The notes: generated by a model not told the origin, from the sequence alone. Positions 6,469 through 14,865 are shown, numbered from the stretch's first letter. The stretch is DNA of 14,865 bases from Candidatus Poribacteria bacterium (GCA_014730235.1 WJIO01000364.1:1-14865); one strand, 5' to 3'. Program-made: numbers and translations.

Positions 6469-9400
6469 TTAGATAAGCCGTCGCAAGACATTTTTTATTG
6501 TCCTTAACTGCCTATCCTGACCTGCCCCCTTTATATCAACCAGCAGTTGGTCTGGTGGTATCAGTTTTATATTTTTCTGATTTTCCACCATATGAATAAT
6601 CTTCTGCGGATTTACATTTGTTTTTTGTGTATCGAAAGATACCTTGACCACATCGCCACTGGAAATAATTTCACTTGCCCCTACTTGTTGAGCCAGACGT
6701 TTTATATCCGCTATCTCCAGTAGACGATTAACCGGTGGAGGAGGGTTACCATATCTGTCCTTTAATTCGGTGATCATACTGGAATTCTCTTCCTCGCTGG
6801 ATATTTGAGCGATTTTTTTGTAAAGAGAGACTTTTTGACTGCTATCAGAAACATAATCATCGGGCAGATATGCATCAACAGCAAGGTTAATACTGGATTC
6901 AAATTCTTCCTGGACTTCCTCGCCTTTTACCTCTTTTACGGCTTCTTCCAGAAGCTTGCAGTATAAATCGTAACCTACAGCGATCATGTGCCCGTGCTGC
7001 TCTGCCCCCAGGATGTTACCCATTCCCCGAATTTCCAGATCTCTGAGGGCTATTCTGAATCCTGCACCCAGGTCTGTAAATTCCTCAATAACCCGTAGAC
7101 GTTTCTGGGAATCTTCTGTAATAGACCGACCTTCGGGATAAAACAGATAACCGTAGGCTTTATAACGGTCGCGCCCCACTCTTCCCCTCAATTGGTAAAG
7201 CTGAGCCAGACCCAAAGCGTCGGCACGGTTTATTATTATGGTATTTACATTAGGTATATCCAGACCTGATTCAATTATAGTGGTGCATACAAGAACATCA
7301 TATTCGTAGTCTATGAAGTCCATCATCACCTCTTCAAGTTGATGTTCTTTCATCTGACCATGAGCAATGGCTATTCGGGCTTCGGGTACAAGGTGAAGCA
7401 AACCGTTGGCGATACTGGCAATGCTCTGAACCCTGTTGTGGACAAAAAACACCTGTCCCCCTCTATCCATCTCCCGAAGTATAGCTTCCCGGACAATTTC
7501 CGGGTTGTATTCCATAACGTAAGTTTCTATAGGCAGTCGGTTTTCCGGTGGGGTGTTGATAACGCTTAAATCCCGGGCCCCAACAATAGACATATGAAGA
7601 GTTCGGGGGATAGGTGTGGCTGTTAGGGTTAAAATATCCACAGTCTTACGCATTTGCTTCAGCTTTTCTTTTTGCATAACACCGAAACGCTGTTCTTCAT
7701 CTATTACCAATAGGCCTAGATCCTTGAATTTTATATCTTTGGATAACAGCCGATGAGTTCCGATTATAATATCAATTTTGCCTTGAGTTATCTCCTCAAG
7801 AGTTTCTTTAATCTGTTTTGAAGTTCGAAATCTACTTAACATACCTATTTTTATTGGATAGGCTTCAAATCGCTTTGTAAAGGTATTAAGATGCTGTTGA
7901 GCAAGAATGGTTGTAGGTACTAATACTGCAACCTGCTTTCCGTCCATAACAGCCTTAAAAGCTGCTCTCATGGCGACTTCAGTCTTACCATAGCCCACAT
8001 CACCACAAACAAGTCTATCCATTGGCCTTGAGCGTTCCATATCATTTTTGACATCTTCAATAGCAGTGCGCTGATCCTCTGTTTCTTCATATGGAAATGC
8101 AGCTTCAAATTCCTTTTGCCATGTAGTATCCGGGGAAAACGCGTGGGCTTTTCCGGCTTCTCTGGCTGCGTATAGTTCCAGTAGTTCTTTTGCCAGACGA
8201 CGAACAGATTCTTTTGCTCTTCTTTTAACCTTGCTCCAGGAAGCACCTCCCAGCTTGTCAACCTTCAGCTTTGTCTCATCACCGCCGATATATTTTTGAA
8301 CCATACCGATCTGGTATGTTGGCACGTAAAGAACATCAGTGCCGGCATAGCTGATCTTCAGGAAATCCTGTTCCCTTCCACCTATCTTCAGCTTTTGTAT
8401 GCCTTCATATATCCCGATTCCATGAGTTACATGGACAACATAATCCCCTACCTTTAAATCCACAAAGCTGGATATGGGAACACCTTCTTTAAACTTGCGT
8501 CTTCGTCGTCTACGTCTGTGACGGCCAAACATCTCATCATCAGAGACCAAAGCCAATTGGAGATCATCGGAGACAAAACCCTCGCTGATAATACCGATTT
8601 GAACATTTACACCCTCTATTCCTCTTTCGGAAATTATCTCACGCATGCGTTCTGCCTGTTTCTCATTATCGCTCATGATCATCACAGAATAGTCTTTAAC
8701 TCTCCAATTTTCTATCTCCTGTAAAAAAACCTGGAAATTCCCCCTAAGACCTGCAAAGGATCGCATTTTGAAGGTAAATGTATCCTCATGATCGATTTTA
8801 ACAGGTTCATTTCTGCCGACATTTCTGCTGGGATAAGAATATACAGTCTTTTTTTTCTGACATATTTTTAATATTTCATCAAAATTACTGAATATCTCCG
8901 AGGGTGGTACAGCAGGTCTATCCAATTCAATTTCTTTTTGGAAAAAGGTGTCAGCTTGTTCTATCAGCTTTTCAGCTTCCGATTGCAGCCAGTTTGGCTC
9001 ATCCAGAATTATAATAATGTCCTGGGGCATGTAATTCCAAAGGTTTGCCAGATCGGGATAAAGAAAGGGTAAATAACCTTCTATGCCATCAAACCTGCTG
9101 TTTTGTTCCAATCTTTCAGTCAAAAGTTTTATTTCATTTGTAAGTTTGGGGGATTTGTATTTTTCCGATAACTCCTGAGTTCGTTTTTGCCAATATTCAA
9201 TAACATTAGGAGAAAGGATTATTTCACTCATGGGTACAACCCATGCTTCGTCTTTCTTGCGCTGGGTAGAAAGCTGAGAAATAGGGTCAAATTCTCGGAT
9301 GGAATCCACCTCATCACCGAAAAGCTCAATACGGATAGGAATGTCATATGCCAGGGGAAATATATCCATAATTCCACCCCGCAGGGCAAAATCACCCTTC

Positions 9401-9936
9401 ATCTCCACCATATCAAGCCTTTGGTAGCCACTGTGTATTAAGGTCTCTGTGATATTATCCAGATCAATTATGTCACCAACTGCAAACCTTATAGCTGCAC
9501 TTAGAAATAGCTGGGGGGATATTAGCTTTTGCATTAGGGCCTGTATACTGGTAACCAGTATACTTCTGTGACCGTGAATAAGCCTTTCCAGGGAAAGCAT
9601 GCGGTCTGCTAACACTATACTCGGAGGTGAGGCCCCACCATGAAGGAAAGTCTGCCATTGGGAAAATAGTAGTATCCCCTCATCATCTTCAACGCCTTCA
9701 TCAATGGGCTTGTTAAAGGCCTGTAGTTCCTGCAATAATTTTTCAGCTTCATCCTGATCCTGGGTAACTACCAGAAACGTAGTATCAGGTAAATCCTGCA
9801 TCATAGTAGCTATTAAATAAGCTCTGGATATACCTTTAAGGCCTTCAACTCTTATCTGATCTCTGTCATGGCTAAGAGCTGGTAAAAGGGATTTATAAGT
9901 CTGGGATTCTCTAAGTATATTAAGCAGATTCAGCAT
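6469..9936 (-). CDS. mfd: Mfd transcription-repair coupling factor
   Basis: The protein is 1155 aa, the usual Mfd length (E. coli about 1148). It removes RNA polymerase stalled at DNA lesions and recruits UvrA to begin nucleotide excision repair in the cytoplasm. Seen in order: a UvrB-like N-terminal module (about 1-350, with [12 protein letters not shown] at 183-194); a linker with an unusual run of basic residues (472-481); the CarD-like RNA-polymerase-interacting domain (about 490-550, [16 protein letters not shown]); superfamily 2 helicase motifs: Walker A GDVGYGKT (645-652), DEEQ (746-749), TATPIPRT (772-779), [16 protein letters not shown] (891-906), [10 protein letters not shown] (915-924); then the C-terminal TRCF domain (about 1010-1105). 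No good Shine-Dalgarno precedes the ATG. The gene lies 80 bp after the aminotransferase on the same strand. Linkage of mfd to parvulin genes is also known in Deltaproteobacteria. Confidence 0.97.
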   Translation of the reverse strand: MLNLLNILRESQTYKSLLPALSHDRDQIRVEGLKGISRAYLIATMMQDLPDTTFLVVTQDQDEAEKLLQELQAFNKPIDEGVEDDEGILLFSQWQTFLHGGASPPSIVLADRMLSLERLIHGHRSILVTSIQALMQKLISPQLFLSAAIRFAVGDIIDLDNITETLIHSGYQRLDMVEMKGDFALRGGIMDIFPLAYDIPIRIELFGDEVDSIREFDPISQLSTQRKKDEAWVVPMSEIILSPNVIEYWQKRTQELSEKYKSPKLTNEIKLLTERLEQNSRFDGIEGYLPFLYPDLANLWNYMPQDIIIILDEPNWLQSEAEKLIEQADTFFQKEIELDRPAVPPSEIFSNFDEILKICQKKKTVYSYPSRNVGRNEPVKIDHEDTFTFKMRSFAGLRGNFQVFLQEIENWRVKDYSVMIMSDNEKQAERMREIISERGIEGVNVQIGIISEGFVSDDLQLALVSDDEMFGRHRRRRRRRKFKEGVPISSFVDLKVGDYVVHVTHGIGIYEGIQKLKIGGREQDFLKISYAGTDVLYVPTYQIGMVQKYIGGDETKLKVDKLGGASWSKVKRRAKESVRRLAKELLELYAAREAGKAHAFSPDTTWQKEFEAAFPYEETEDQRTAIEDVKNDMERSRPMDRLVCGDVGYGKTEVAMRAAFKAVMDGKQVAVLVPTTILAQQHLNTFTKRFEAYPIKIGMLSRFRTSKQIKETLEEITQGKIDIIIGTHRLLSKDIKFKDLGLLVIDEEQRFGVMQKEKLKQMRKTVDILTLTATPIPRTLHMSIVGARDLSVINTPPENRLPIETYVMEYNPEIVREAILREMDRGGQVFFVHNRVQSIASIANGLLHLVPEARIAIAHGQMKEHQLEEVMMDFIDYEYDVLVCTTIIESGLDIPNVNTIIINRADALGLAQLYQLRGRVGRDRYKAYGYLFYPEGRSITEDSQKRLRVIEEFTDLGAGFRIALRDLEIRGMGNILGAEQHGHMIAVGYDLYCKLLEEAVKEVKGEEVQEEFESSINLAVDAYLPDDYVSDSSQKVSLYKKIAQISSEEENSSMITELKDRYGNPPPPVNRLLEIADIKRLAQQVGASEIISSGDVVKVSFDTQKTNVNPQKIIHMVENQKNIKLIPPDQLLVDIKGAGQDRQLRTIKNVLRRLI

Positions 9937-10016
9937 TTATTTTAGTGGAAAATGTCTATTTGTTCCATTATCAATGAATTGTAACGATTATAAACCACAA
10001 TTGGAGTACATAAATA

Positions 10017-11153
10017 TCAAAGAACATTTAAAGCTTCGATAAGCTTATCAATTTCGTCATAATTATTATAATAGTTTGTTGATATACGAATGGAATTAAT
10101 ATCCGGCACACCCCTCACTATTATGTTCCGTTCTTTCAGGTGTTCGCTAACCTGATTCCACTGGTAACCATCCATTGTAAAAGAAGTGTTACCCGAGCTT
10201 TTTTCCCAATCATCGGATGTATGTATGATACATTTATGAATAGTGTGAAGATTTTCCTTGAAGTATGATGATAGCTCTTTTATTCTACCTGCTTTCATGA
10301 GCCAGTTCCATTCCTCATATAATTCCAATACTGCCAGAAGACCCATAAGTATCACTTTTCCCCTTGTTCCATATTCAAATCTTGTGGCACAACATCTTAC
10401 TTTGGGATCCTCGCTAAAATTTCCCAGAGCCAGAAATCTTGGTGATGGTTCCAGGGTAGATTCAGGATTTATGTATAAAAACGAAGTTCCTTTTGGACCA
10501 CAAAGCCATTTATGACCGTTGCAGATATAAAAATCACAACTGTAATCCCGGACATTTACATCAATGTTACCAACCGTCTGAGCACCATCGAAAAGCACAT
10601 AAGCACCGATTTCCCTTGCAATTTTACCCATTTCCTTAACTGGCAGACGTATACCGGTTTGACAGCTTATATGACTGGAAGCTAATAATTTTGTTCTGTG
10701 ACTAATCTGCTCTTTTACTGATTGTAGTGTATCCTTAGGTTCTTTGCTGATTTTAAATTTCTTAACCTTAGCCATACCTGATTTATTTATATGGTTCAGG
10801 GGATACATTAACGCCTCATGTTCCTGATCCGATGTAAGTATTTCGTCATCAGGATTTAAGTCTATGTTGGACAGGGCAATAGTGATTCCTTCAGTCGCAT
10901 TACGGGTAAAGCATATATCTGTGGGATTGACTGCCGATATGAGAGATGCAATCTTCCCCCGCAGGATTTTAACGGCTTCCTCCACTTCTTGGTACCTGGA
11001 ATATACCTCCGTCTCAAATTTCATTATAGCATCAGCAAGATTTTTTGCTGCGCTTTTAGGCATTATACCTACTATACCGGTGGCAAACCATGTTGTATCC
11101 TGTAATACAGGAAACTCCCGCCTGATTAATTCTTCATCTATCAGACATTTCAT
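10017..11153 (-). CDS. PLP-dependent class V aminotransferase (cysteine desulfurase / isopenicillin-N epimerase-like)
   Basis: The protein is 378 aa, a fold-type I PLP enzyme of the class V aminotransferase family. In 379-aa numbering, which begins one codon earlier at TTG 11156, these are seen: the phosphate-binding RNATEG (85-90); a His in SDQEHEALMY (109-118); FDGAQTVG (189-196), with the Asp that contacts the pyridine nitrogen; the Schiff-base lysine K216 in NGHKWLCGPKG; and a C-terminal arginine in SIRIST (355-360), the usual carboxylate contact. The ATG at 11153 is preferred because AAAGGAG (11162-11168) lies 8 nt upstream. The family includes cysteine desulfurases, isopenicillin-N epimerases and hercynylcysteine lyases. 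The catalytic Cys loop of desulfurases is not obvious and no substrate can be named. It is transcribed divergently from the sulfatase-like gene. Confidence 0.85.
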   Translation of the reverse strand: MKCLIDEELIRREFPVLQDTTWFATGIVGIMPKSAAKNLADAIMKFETEVYSRYQEVEEAVKILRGKIASLISAVNPTDICFTRNATEGITIALSNIDLNPDDEILTSDQEHEALMYPLNHINKSGMAKVKKFKISKEPKDTLQSVKEQISHRTKLLASSHISCQTGIRLPVKEMGKIAREIGAYVLFDGAQTVGNIDVNVRDYSCDFYICNGHKWLCGPKGTSFLYINPESTLEPSPRFLALGNFSEDPKVRCCATRFEYGTRGKVILMGLLAVLELYEEWNWLMKAGRIKELSSYFKENLHTIHKCIIHTSDDWEKSSGNTSFTMDGYQWNQVSEHLKERNIIVRGVPDINSIRISTNYYNNYDEIDKLIEALNVL

Positions 11154-11161
11154 CAATCCAA

Positions 11162-11168
11162 CTCCTTT
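11162..11168 (-). promoter_or_regulatory. Ribosome binding site of the aminotransferase
   Basis: AAAGGAG on the minus strand lies 8 nt before ATG 11153 and 5 nt before an in-frame TTG at 11156. Spacing and codon preference favour the ATG. Confidence 0.65.
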
Positions 11169-11200
11169 GTAATATCGTGAATGATAATAGATATTGGTAT

Positions 11201-11229
11201 ATCATAGGACATTTCCATTTAATTTTGAA
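11201..11229 (-). promoter_or_regulatory. Candidate sigma70-type promoter for the aminotransferase
   Basis: On the minus strand, TTCAAA (11224-11229) and TATGAT (11201-11206) are separated by exactly 17 nt, 47 bp before the start codon. The match is 4 of 6 at -35 and 5 of 6 at -10. In AT-rich DNA such matches also arise by chance. Confidence 0.4.
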
Positions 11230-11291
11230 GAGCTTTATTCATTTAGAGATTTCAAAAGTATACCTCTTTTCAGGTAAAGTGTAAATGTTTA

Positions 11292-11320
11292 TTGACAAAA
11301 AAATTCCAATATGTAAAAAT
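11292..11320 (+). promoter_or_regulatory. Candidate sigma70-type promoter for the sulfatase-like gene
   Basis: A perfect -35 TTGACA (11292-11297) is followed after 17 nt by AAAAAT (11315-11320), with a TG at the extended -10 position (11312-11313). The -10 itself is weak. It lies 40 bp before the start codon, back to back with the aminotransferase promoter candidate. Confidence 0.45.
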
Positions 11321-11360
11321 AGTATCCGGTTTTTAATTAAAACAAGTGAAGGAGGAATAG

Positions 11361-12728
11361 ATGAATGTCATCGTAATCTTTCTGGACAGTTTCAGGCAGG
11401 ATCATTTAAGCATTTATAATCAGGGGAATGCACCATTTCCCAATATTCCCGCCTGCAATACACCTAATCTGGATAAATTTGCAAAACAATGCGTTATATT
11501 TGAAAACGCATATCCTGAAGCATTACCCACAATTCCTGTGAGATGTCAGCTAATGACTGGACAAAGAACTTTACCATTTCGCCCCTGGGAACCTTTGACA
11601 TCTCAGGATATTACTCTTACAGAGATTTTACGAAAACAGGGATATATATGTGGACTTATTTCTGATACCTATCATTATCGCGCACCGGGAATGAATTACC
11701 ACGCTAATTTTCACGAATACCGATGGATTCGGGGACAGGAATATGATCCTTATGTTTCGTCTCCGCCAAAGAGGGATGTGGAAAATTACGTTAATGAACA
11801 TTATACAGATAAATGGAAAAACCGAATTAAACAGTTTCTGGCAAATACAGATGATTTCACCTCGGCAGAGGACTGGTTTCCAGCCAAAGTAGTAAAAGAA
11901 AGTGTTCGCTGGCTTAAGGATAATCGCTCTCATGATAAGGTTTTTCTGTGGATAGATTCCTTTGATCCTCATGAACCCTGGGACCCTATAGAAGAATTTG
12001 ACACATATACCGATCCTGATTATGAAGGTTCCAGGCTTATTATGCCTATGGGTGGTATTGCAGATCACTGGGCAAGAGATCATGAGATTGAGTATATACA
12101 GGGACTTTATGCTGGTGAAGCATCTTTTGTGGATCACTGTCTTGGAGAATTATTTGAAAACCTTCAGGAACTTGGTTATTATGAGGATTCAATAATAATA
12201 CTTCTGGCGGATCATGGCCATCCCCTTTGTGACCACATGAAGTTCCTTAAAGGATCTGATAGGATGTATAGTGAGTTGTTGAAAGTTCCATATTTAATAC
12301 ACCTGCCGGGTGGCAAAAACGCAGGCATGAGGACAGATGCTATTATTCAGTTTCACGACACATTGCCGACTATCCTGGAATTGCTGGACTCAAGCTGTGT
12401 CTCAGGTACTCATGGTGAAAGTTTTGTGCCAGTGCTTTATGGTGATACAGATGAGCATAGACAGGCCATGATTACCGGATATTATCAAGGCATAGACCGC
12501 TGTATAAGGGATAAAACATGGAGTTACATACAAAGACCGGAAGATGAACCGGATGAGCTATATAACCTTCAGAAAGATCCCAGGGAAACAAAAAACCTTA
12601 TTGATAAGCATACAGAAGAAGCCAAACGCCTTTCGGCCATGTTTGGTGACTACTTCCGACAAATACCAGCCAAGGTTATTAAAGGTGTGCAGGAAACTTA
12701 TGAAATGGTTTCAGGTAGTGTTGAATAA
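11361..12728 (+). CDS. Sulfatase-superfamily hydrolase with Thr at the nucleophile position
   Basis: The protein is 455 aa with an arylsulfatase (alkaline-phosphatase superfamily) fold. ATG follows AAGGAGG (11349-11355) by 5 nt. Seen: N-terminal metal Asp in VIFLDSFRQDHL (D9, D14); CNTPNLDKFA (32-41); active-site segment TIPVRCQLMTGQR (57-69); FDPHEPW (201-207, His204); LLADHGH (281-287) with metal ligands D284 and H285; K294 and K297 near the active site; and the C-terminal ELYNLQKDPRETKNL (399-413) typical of sulfatases. The usual C/S-x-P-x-R, whose Cys or Ser becomes formylglycine, here reads T57-I-P-V-R61. Formylglycine cannot form at Thr, so the enzyme may be a phospho- or sulfo-hydrolase with Thr as nucleophile, as in related superfamily members. 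No signal peptide is visible, so it is probably cytoplasmic. The substrate is unknown. A hairpin follows the gene. Confidence 0.85.
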   Translation: MNVIVIFLDSFRQDHLSIYNQGNAPFPNIPACNTPNLDKFAKQCVIFENAYPEALPTIPVRCQLMTGQRTLPFRPWEPLTSQDITLTEILRKQGYICGLISDTYHYRAPGMNYHANFHEYRWIRGQEYDPYVSSPPKRDVENYVNEHYTDKWKNRIKQFLANTDDFTSAEDWFPAKVVKESVRWLKDNRSHDKVFLWIDSFDPHEPWDPIEEFDTYTDPDYEGSRLIMPMGGIADHWARDHEIEYIQGLYAGEASFVDHCLGELFENLQELGYYEDSIIILLADHGHPLCDHMKFLKGSDRMYSELLKVPYLIHLPGGKNAGMRTDAIIQFHDTLPTILELLDSSCVSGTHGESFVPVLYGDTDEHRQAMITGYYQGIDRCIRDKTWSYIQRPEDEPDELYNLQKDPRETKNLIDKHTEEAKRLSAMFGDYFRQIPAKVIKGVQETYEMVSGSVE

Positions 12729-12755
12729 TCAAACAATTTAAATACAAAAACATTT

Positions 12756-12781
12756 CAAGGGCGCAGTTCTATGCGCCCTTG
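12756..12781 (+). terminator. Strong hairpin between the sulfatase-like gene and pepP
   Basis: A 10-bp perfect GC-rich stem (CAAGGGCGCA / TGCGCCCTTG) with a 6-nt loop lies 27 bp after the sulfatase-like stop. The trailing TTTG is a poor U-tract. It is therefore a probable or partial terminator; on the minus strand the flank is richer in T. Confidence 0.6.
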
Positions 12782-12787
12782 TTTGCT

Positions 12788-12795
12788 AAAGGGAG
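12788..12795 (+). promoter_or_regulatory. Ribosome binding site deciding the pepP start
   Basis: AAAGGGAG lies 7 nt before TTG 12803. An alternative in-frame TTG at 12779 falls inside the hairpin and has no Shine-Dalgarno, so 12803 is taken as the start. Confidence 0.65.
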
Positions 12796-12802
12796 TTTAA
12801 AT

Positions 12803-14095
12803 TTGACAGACAAGACATGGATTTACAAAACACGAAGGGATAAGTTTATGTCACATCTTAAAGATGGGGCAGCAATATTTGGAAGTGCACCCGGTTGTAG
12901 ACATAAATACAGACAGGACAGCAATTTTTATTATCTTACTGGTTTTAAAGAGCCTGAATCAGTTTGTGTTCTGGCCCCGGAACATCCAGAACATAAATTT
13001 ATACTTTTTGTCAGACCAAAGGATAAGAAACAGGAGATATGGACTGGTAAACGAGCAGGGGTTGAAGCTGCTGTTGAATTGTATGGAGCAGATGCAGCCT
13101 ACAAGCTGGATGAAATAGATAAAGAGCTTCCCAAATATTTTGAAAAAATAGAGAATATTTACTATACACTGGGAAGTAATGAAAATCTGGATAAAATGAT
13201 GCTGAATATTCTCAAAAAGTTCAGAGGACATCGCTACGACACACTCACTGGTCCTGTTGCTATTATGGACCCAGCCGAGGTTGTCCACAATATGAGAGCC
13301 ATTAAAGACGAACATGAAATAGATTTAATGCACAAAGCGGCGGAAATATCCAGTTACGCTCATATTGAAGCCATGAAAGCCGCAAAACCGGGTATGTATG
13401 AATATGAGTTACAGGCAATTATAGAACAGACATTCCTGAAAAACGGTGCAGATTATCCCGCTTATCCAACAATAGCAGGAACAGGAACAAACGCGACGTG
13501 TTTGCATTACGATGAAAATAACTGCATAATTCAGGATGGCGACCTGATATTAATAGACGCAGGTGCTGAATATATGCATTACTCCGGTGATATTACCAGA
13601 ACTTTTCCGGCAAACGGCAAATTTTCTGATATTCAGAAAGAGCTTTATGACATCGTTCTGAAGGCAAATATGAAAGCTATTGAAGTTATAAAACCCGGTG
13701 TCAAATTTGATGAATTCCATAAAAAAGCCCTGGACGTTCTGGTTGACGGCCTTATAGAAATTGGTTTGCTGGCAGATGACCGGGATAAAATCATGGAGGA
13801 AAAAGAATACAATAAGTTCTACATGCACAATACAGGACACTGGATCGGCCTGGATACCCATGACGTAGGACGACACAAACTAGGAAACGAGATAAGAGTT
13901 TTTGAACCGGGGATGGTGGTTACTGTGGAACCCGGTCTTTATGTCGCGGAGGATATGGAGGACGTTGATCAAAAATACCGGGGGCTCGGTATACGCATTG
14001 AGGATAATGTATTGGTGACAGAAGAAGGTAACGAAGTTACCACATACAAAACACCCAAGACTATTGAAGATATTGAATCAATTATGAATTTATAG
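12803..14095 (+). CDS. pepP: Xaa-Pro aminopeptidase (M24B, PepP-like)
   Basis: The protein is 430 aa from TTG 12803, close in length to E. coli PepP (about 440). It removes N-terminal residues that precede proline, using a dinuclear metal centre in the cytoplasm. Seen: an N-terminal AMP_N domain (about 1-165, with FGSAPGCRHKYRQDSNFYYL near the start) and a C-terminal pita-bread domain. All five metal ligands are visible: D252 (LILIDAG), D263 (SGDITRTFP), H346 (TGHWIGLDTHDVG), E376 (TVEPGLY) and E400 (IRIEDN). Their spacing matches E. coli PepP. H353 in THDVG is the second conserved active-site His. No signal peptide is visible. It lies 74 bp after the sulfatase-like gene across a hairpin, so the two may be separately or partly jointly transcribed. 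I see no functional link with that gene. Confidence 0.93.
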   Translation: MTDKTWIYKTRRDKFMSHLKDGAAIFGSAPGCRHKYRQDSNFYYLTGFKEPESVCVLAPEHPEHKFILFVRPKDKKQEIWTGKRAGVEAAVELYGADAAYKLDEIDKELPKYFEKIENIYYTLGSNENLDKMMLNILKKFRGHRYDTLTGPVAIMDPAEVVHNMRAIKDEHEIDLMHKAAEISSYAHIEAMKAAKPGMYEYELQAIIEQTFLKNGADYPAYPTIAGTGTNATCLHYDENNCIIQDGDLILIDAGAEYMHYSGDITRTFPANGKFSDIQKELYDIVLKANMKAIEVIKPGVKFDEFHKKALDVLVDGLIEIGLLADDRDKIMEEKEYNKFYMHNTGHWIGLDTHDVGRHKLGNEIRVFEPGMVVTVEPGLYVAEDMEDVDQKYRGLGIRIEDNVLVTEEGNEVTTYKTPKTIEDIESIMNL

Positions 14096-14103
14096 AAACC
14101 TGG

Positions 14104-14123
14104 ATTCCTGCTTTCGCAGGAAT
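14104..14123. repeat. Hairpin after pepP, resembling a common dispersed repeat
   Basis: ATTCCTGC (14104-14111) and GCAGGAAT (14116-14123) make an 8-bp stem with a TTTC loop, 8 bp after the pepP stop. The wider string GGATTCCTGCTTTCGCAGGA followed by ATGACA looks like the CTGGATTCCCGCTTTCGCGGG family found in many bacteria; that comparison is from memory. It may terminate pepP transcription, though no T-run follows at once. Confidence 0.6.
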
Positions 14124-14187
14124 GACAAAATTTGATTTTTACATTTTTGTAGGGTACGCTAACGCGTACTCTATATACTTGTCATTC
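14120..14187. repeat. Nested inverted repeat (MITE-like or RNA fold)
   Basis: An outer pair, GAATGACAA (14120-14128) and TTGTCATTC (14179-14187), encloses an inner palindrome, AGGGTACGC (14151-14159) and GCGTACTCT (14164-14172), with loop TAAC and one G-T pair in the stem. The outer left arm overlaps the preceding hairpin, so the folds are alternatives. Confidence 0.5.
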
Positions 14188-14232
14188 TGGGAATCATATT
14201 CCTCATTTTAGTCGGAGTGAAGAATATATCTC
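14180..14232. repeat. Degenerate copy of a TCATTCTG...GAAGAATCTC-type repeat
   Basis: TGTCATTCTGGGAATC followed by GGAGTGAAGAATATATCTCC resembles, from memory, the widespread GTCATTCTGAGCGAAGCGAAGAATCTC repeat with an insertion in the middle. Only similarity of wording supports this; no second copy lies in the window. Confidence 0.35.
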
Positions 14233-14362
14233 CATCCTTTGAATTTTCTCATCAACCCAAAAATATTCATATTACAACACAAACCTTTACTATATATTTA
14301 CGAAGCTTTTGCGCTAAATTAGGAATAAAAGAATATAATATAGTTTAAACCTATAATACCAA

Positions 14363-14391
14363 TTTAAATAAATGTTGGACTGTGCTATAAT
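14363..14391 (+). promoter_or_regulatory. Candidate promoter of the IS630-type transposase
   Basis: A perfect -10 TATAAT (14386-14391) with an extended TG (14383-14384) is preceded, after 17 nt, by TTTAAA (14363-14368), a 4 of 6 match to -35. A strong AGGAGG follows at 14401-14406. Confidence 0.5.
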
Positions 14392-14433
14392 TAACACCAT
14401 AGGAGGAAAAGAACTTGGTTTTTTGACTTTCCA

Positions 14434-14865
14434 ATGGAGTTGATAATGAAAGCAATAGCATTAGCAGATCATCTTACAGAGTCGGAACTTATAGATAAGA
14501 TACGCCATGAAAAGGATGCATCAGTCCGGGACAGATATCGAGCTATTCTCTGGATACATCAGGGAGAAAGTCGTGGCGTGGTAGCCAAACGTCTGGGCAT
14601 TGGTTGTAACACTCTTTACCGTTGGGTAAAGCGTTATAACAGTCATGGCGAGTCGGGGCTTCATCATCAACCTGGACAGGGCAGGAAAAAGATACTAACC
14701 CCTGAGATAGTGGAGAAGATAAAATCCTGGGTTAATGCAGAAGAAGGAGTATGGACTCTGAAACGCATGATGCTGGAACTGGAGGAAAAGGAAGATATAT
14801 GTGTAACCCAGCAAGCCATCTGGTATGCCCTGGAAGATTCAGGCTGGAGCTGGAAGACAGGTAGA
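14434..14865 (+). mobile_element. IS630-type insertion sequence, partial (left boundary uncertain)
   Basis: The transposase defines the element. The true left end probably lies upstream of the promoter at 14363, but no terminal inverted repeat can be checked because the right end is outside the window. Confidence 0.5.
14446..14865 (+). CDS. IS630-family transposase, N-terminal part (cut by window)
   Basis: 140 codons are open from ATG 14446 to the edge. GGAG (14436-14439) lies 6 nt upstream; an in-frame ATG at 14434 lacks a ribosome binding site. Seen: a helix-turn-helix (about 40-65, GVVAKRLGIGCNTLYRWVKRY), a GESGLHHQPGQGR linker (68-80), and a second helical DNA-binding region (about 85-135, with VWTLKRMMLEL and VTQQAIWYALEDSGWSWK). 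This order matches the paired N-terminal DNA-binding domains of IS630/Tc1-mariner transposases. The DDE catalytic domain would lie beyond the window, so integrity cannot be judged. The left inverted repeat of the element was not identified. Confidence 0.8.
   Translation, partial: MKAIALADHLTESELIDKIRHEKDASVRDRYRAILWIHQGESRGVVAKRLGIGCNTLYRWVKRYNSHGESGLHHQPGQGRKKILTPEIVEKIKSWVNAEEGVWTLKRMMLELEEKEDICVTQQAIWYALEDSGWSWKTGR

Larger units (their letters stand above)
14096..14445. other. Non-coding, repeat-rich region between pepP and the transposase
   Basis: No convincing gene is present in these 350 bases. The left part holds hairpins and repeat-like segments (14104-14232). The middle (about 14233-14350) is AT-rich with nothing I recognise. 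The right part holds the transposase promoter. Confidence 0.7.

Noticed and set aside
9937-10016. TATAAT on the minus strand in the gap before mfd as a promoter
   Set aside because: No -35 element at 16-18 nt spacing; the nearest TTGATA is 22 nt away.
11628-12137. 169-codon minus-strand open frame
   Set aside because: It overlaps the sulfatase-like gene, whose motifs are clear; no family features on the opposite strand.
1-14865. CRISPR arrays, tRNA or rRNA genes, riboswitches
   Set aside because: No regularly spaced repeats, cloverleaf-like segments or recognised aptamer cores were seen; intergenic gaps are mostly short.

Overview
The window comes from a diderm (LPS-type outer membrane) bacterium with AT-rich DNA. 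The evidence is an LptD-type outer-membrane barrel protein, a SurA-like periplasmic chaperone, a lipoprotein foldase and a bacterial Mfd. The sulfatase-superfamily gene with a T-x-P-x-R active site recalls families common in Poribacteria and Planctomycetes, but I cannot fix the phylum from this window.

Layout. Positions 1-9936 hold four genes on the minus strand, read right to left: mfd (transcription-repair coupling factor), a parvulin-type lipoprotein, surA, and a very large lptD cut by the left edge. Positions 10017-11153 carry a class V aminotransferase, also on the minus strand. A 207-bp divergent promoter region separates it from a plus-strand pair: a sulfatase-superfamily hydrolase (11361-12728) and an Xaa-Pro aminopeptidase (12803-14095), with a strong hairpin between them. 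Positions 14096-14445 are non-coding and repeat-rich. An IS630-type transposase runs off the right edge from 14446. I see no tRNA, rRNA or CRISPR.

How the genes fit together. Prolyl-isomerase-like lipoprotein, SurA and LptD form a functional block for outer-membrane biogenesis: SurA-type chaperones help barrel proteins fold, and LptD is the barrel that puts LPS into the outer leaflet. The surA-lptD linkage is also found in Enterobacteria, in a different order.

The main discovery is inside lptD. The reading frame is uninterrupted for 1262 codons. Between normal LptD segments it carries two insertions built of parvulin (SurA-like) modules. The first holds two full modules and one half module. 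The second holds what looks like one circularly permuted module. Sequence resemblance suggests that they came from a surA-like tandem such as the one in the adjacent gene. I do not know of a described LptD with its chaperone domains built into the barrel.
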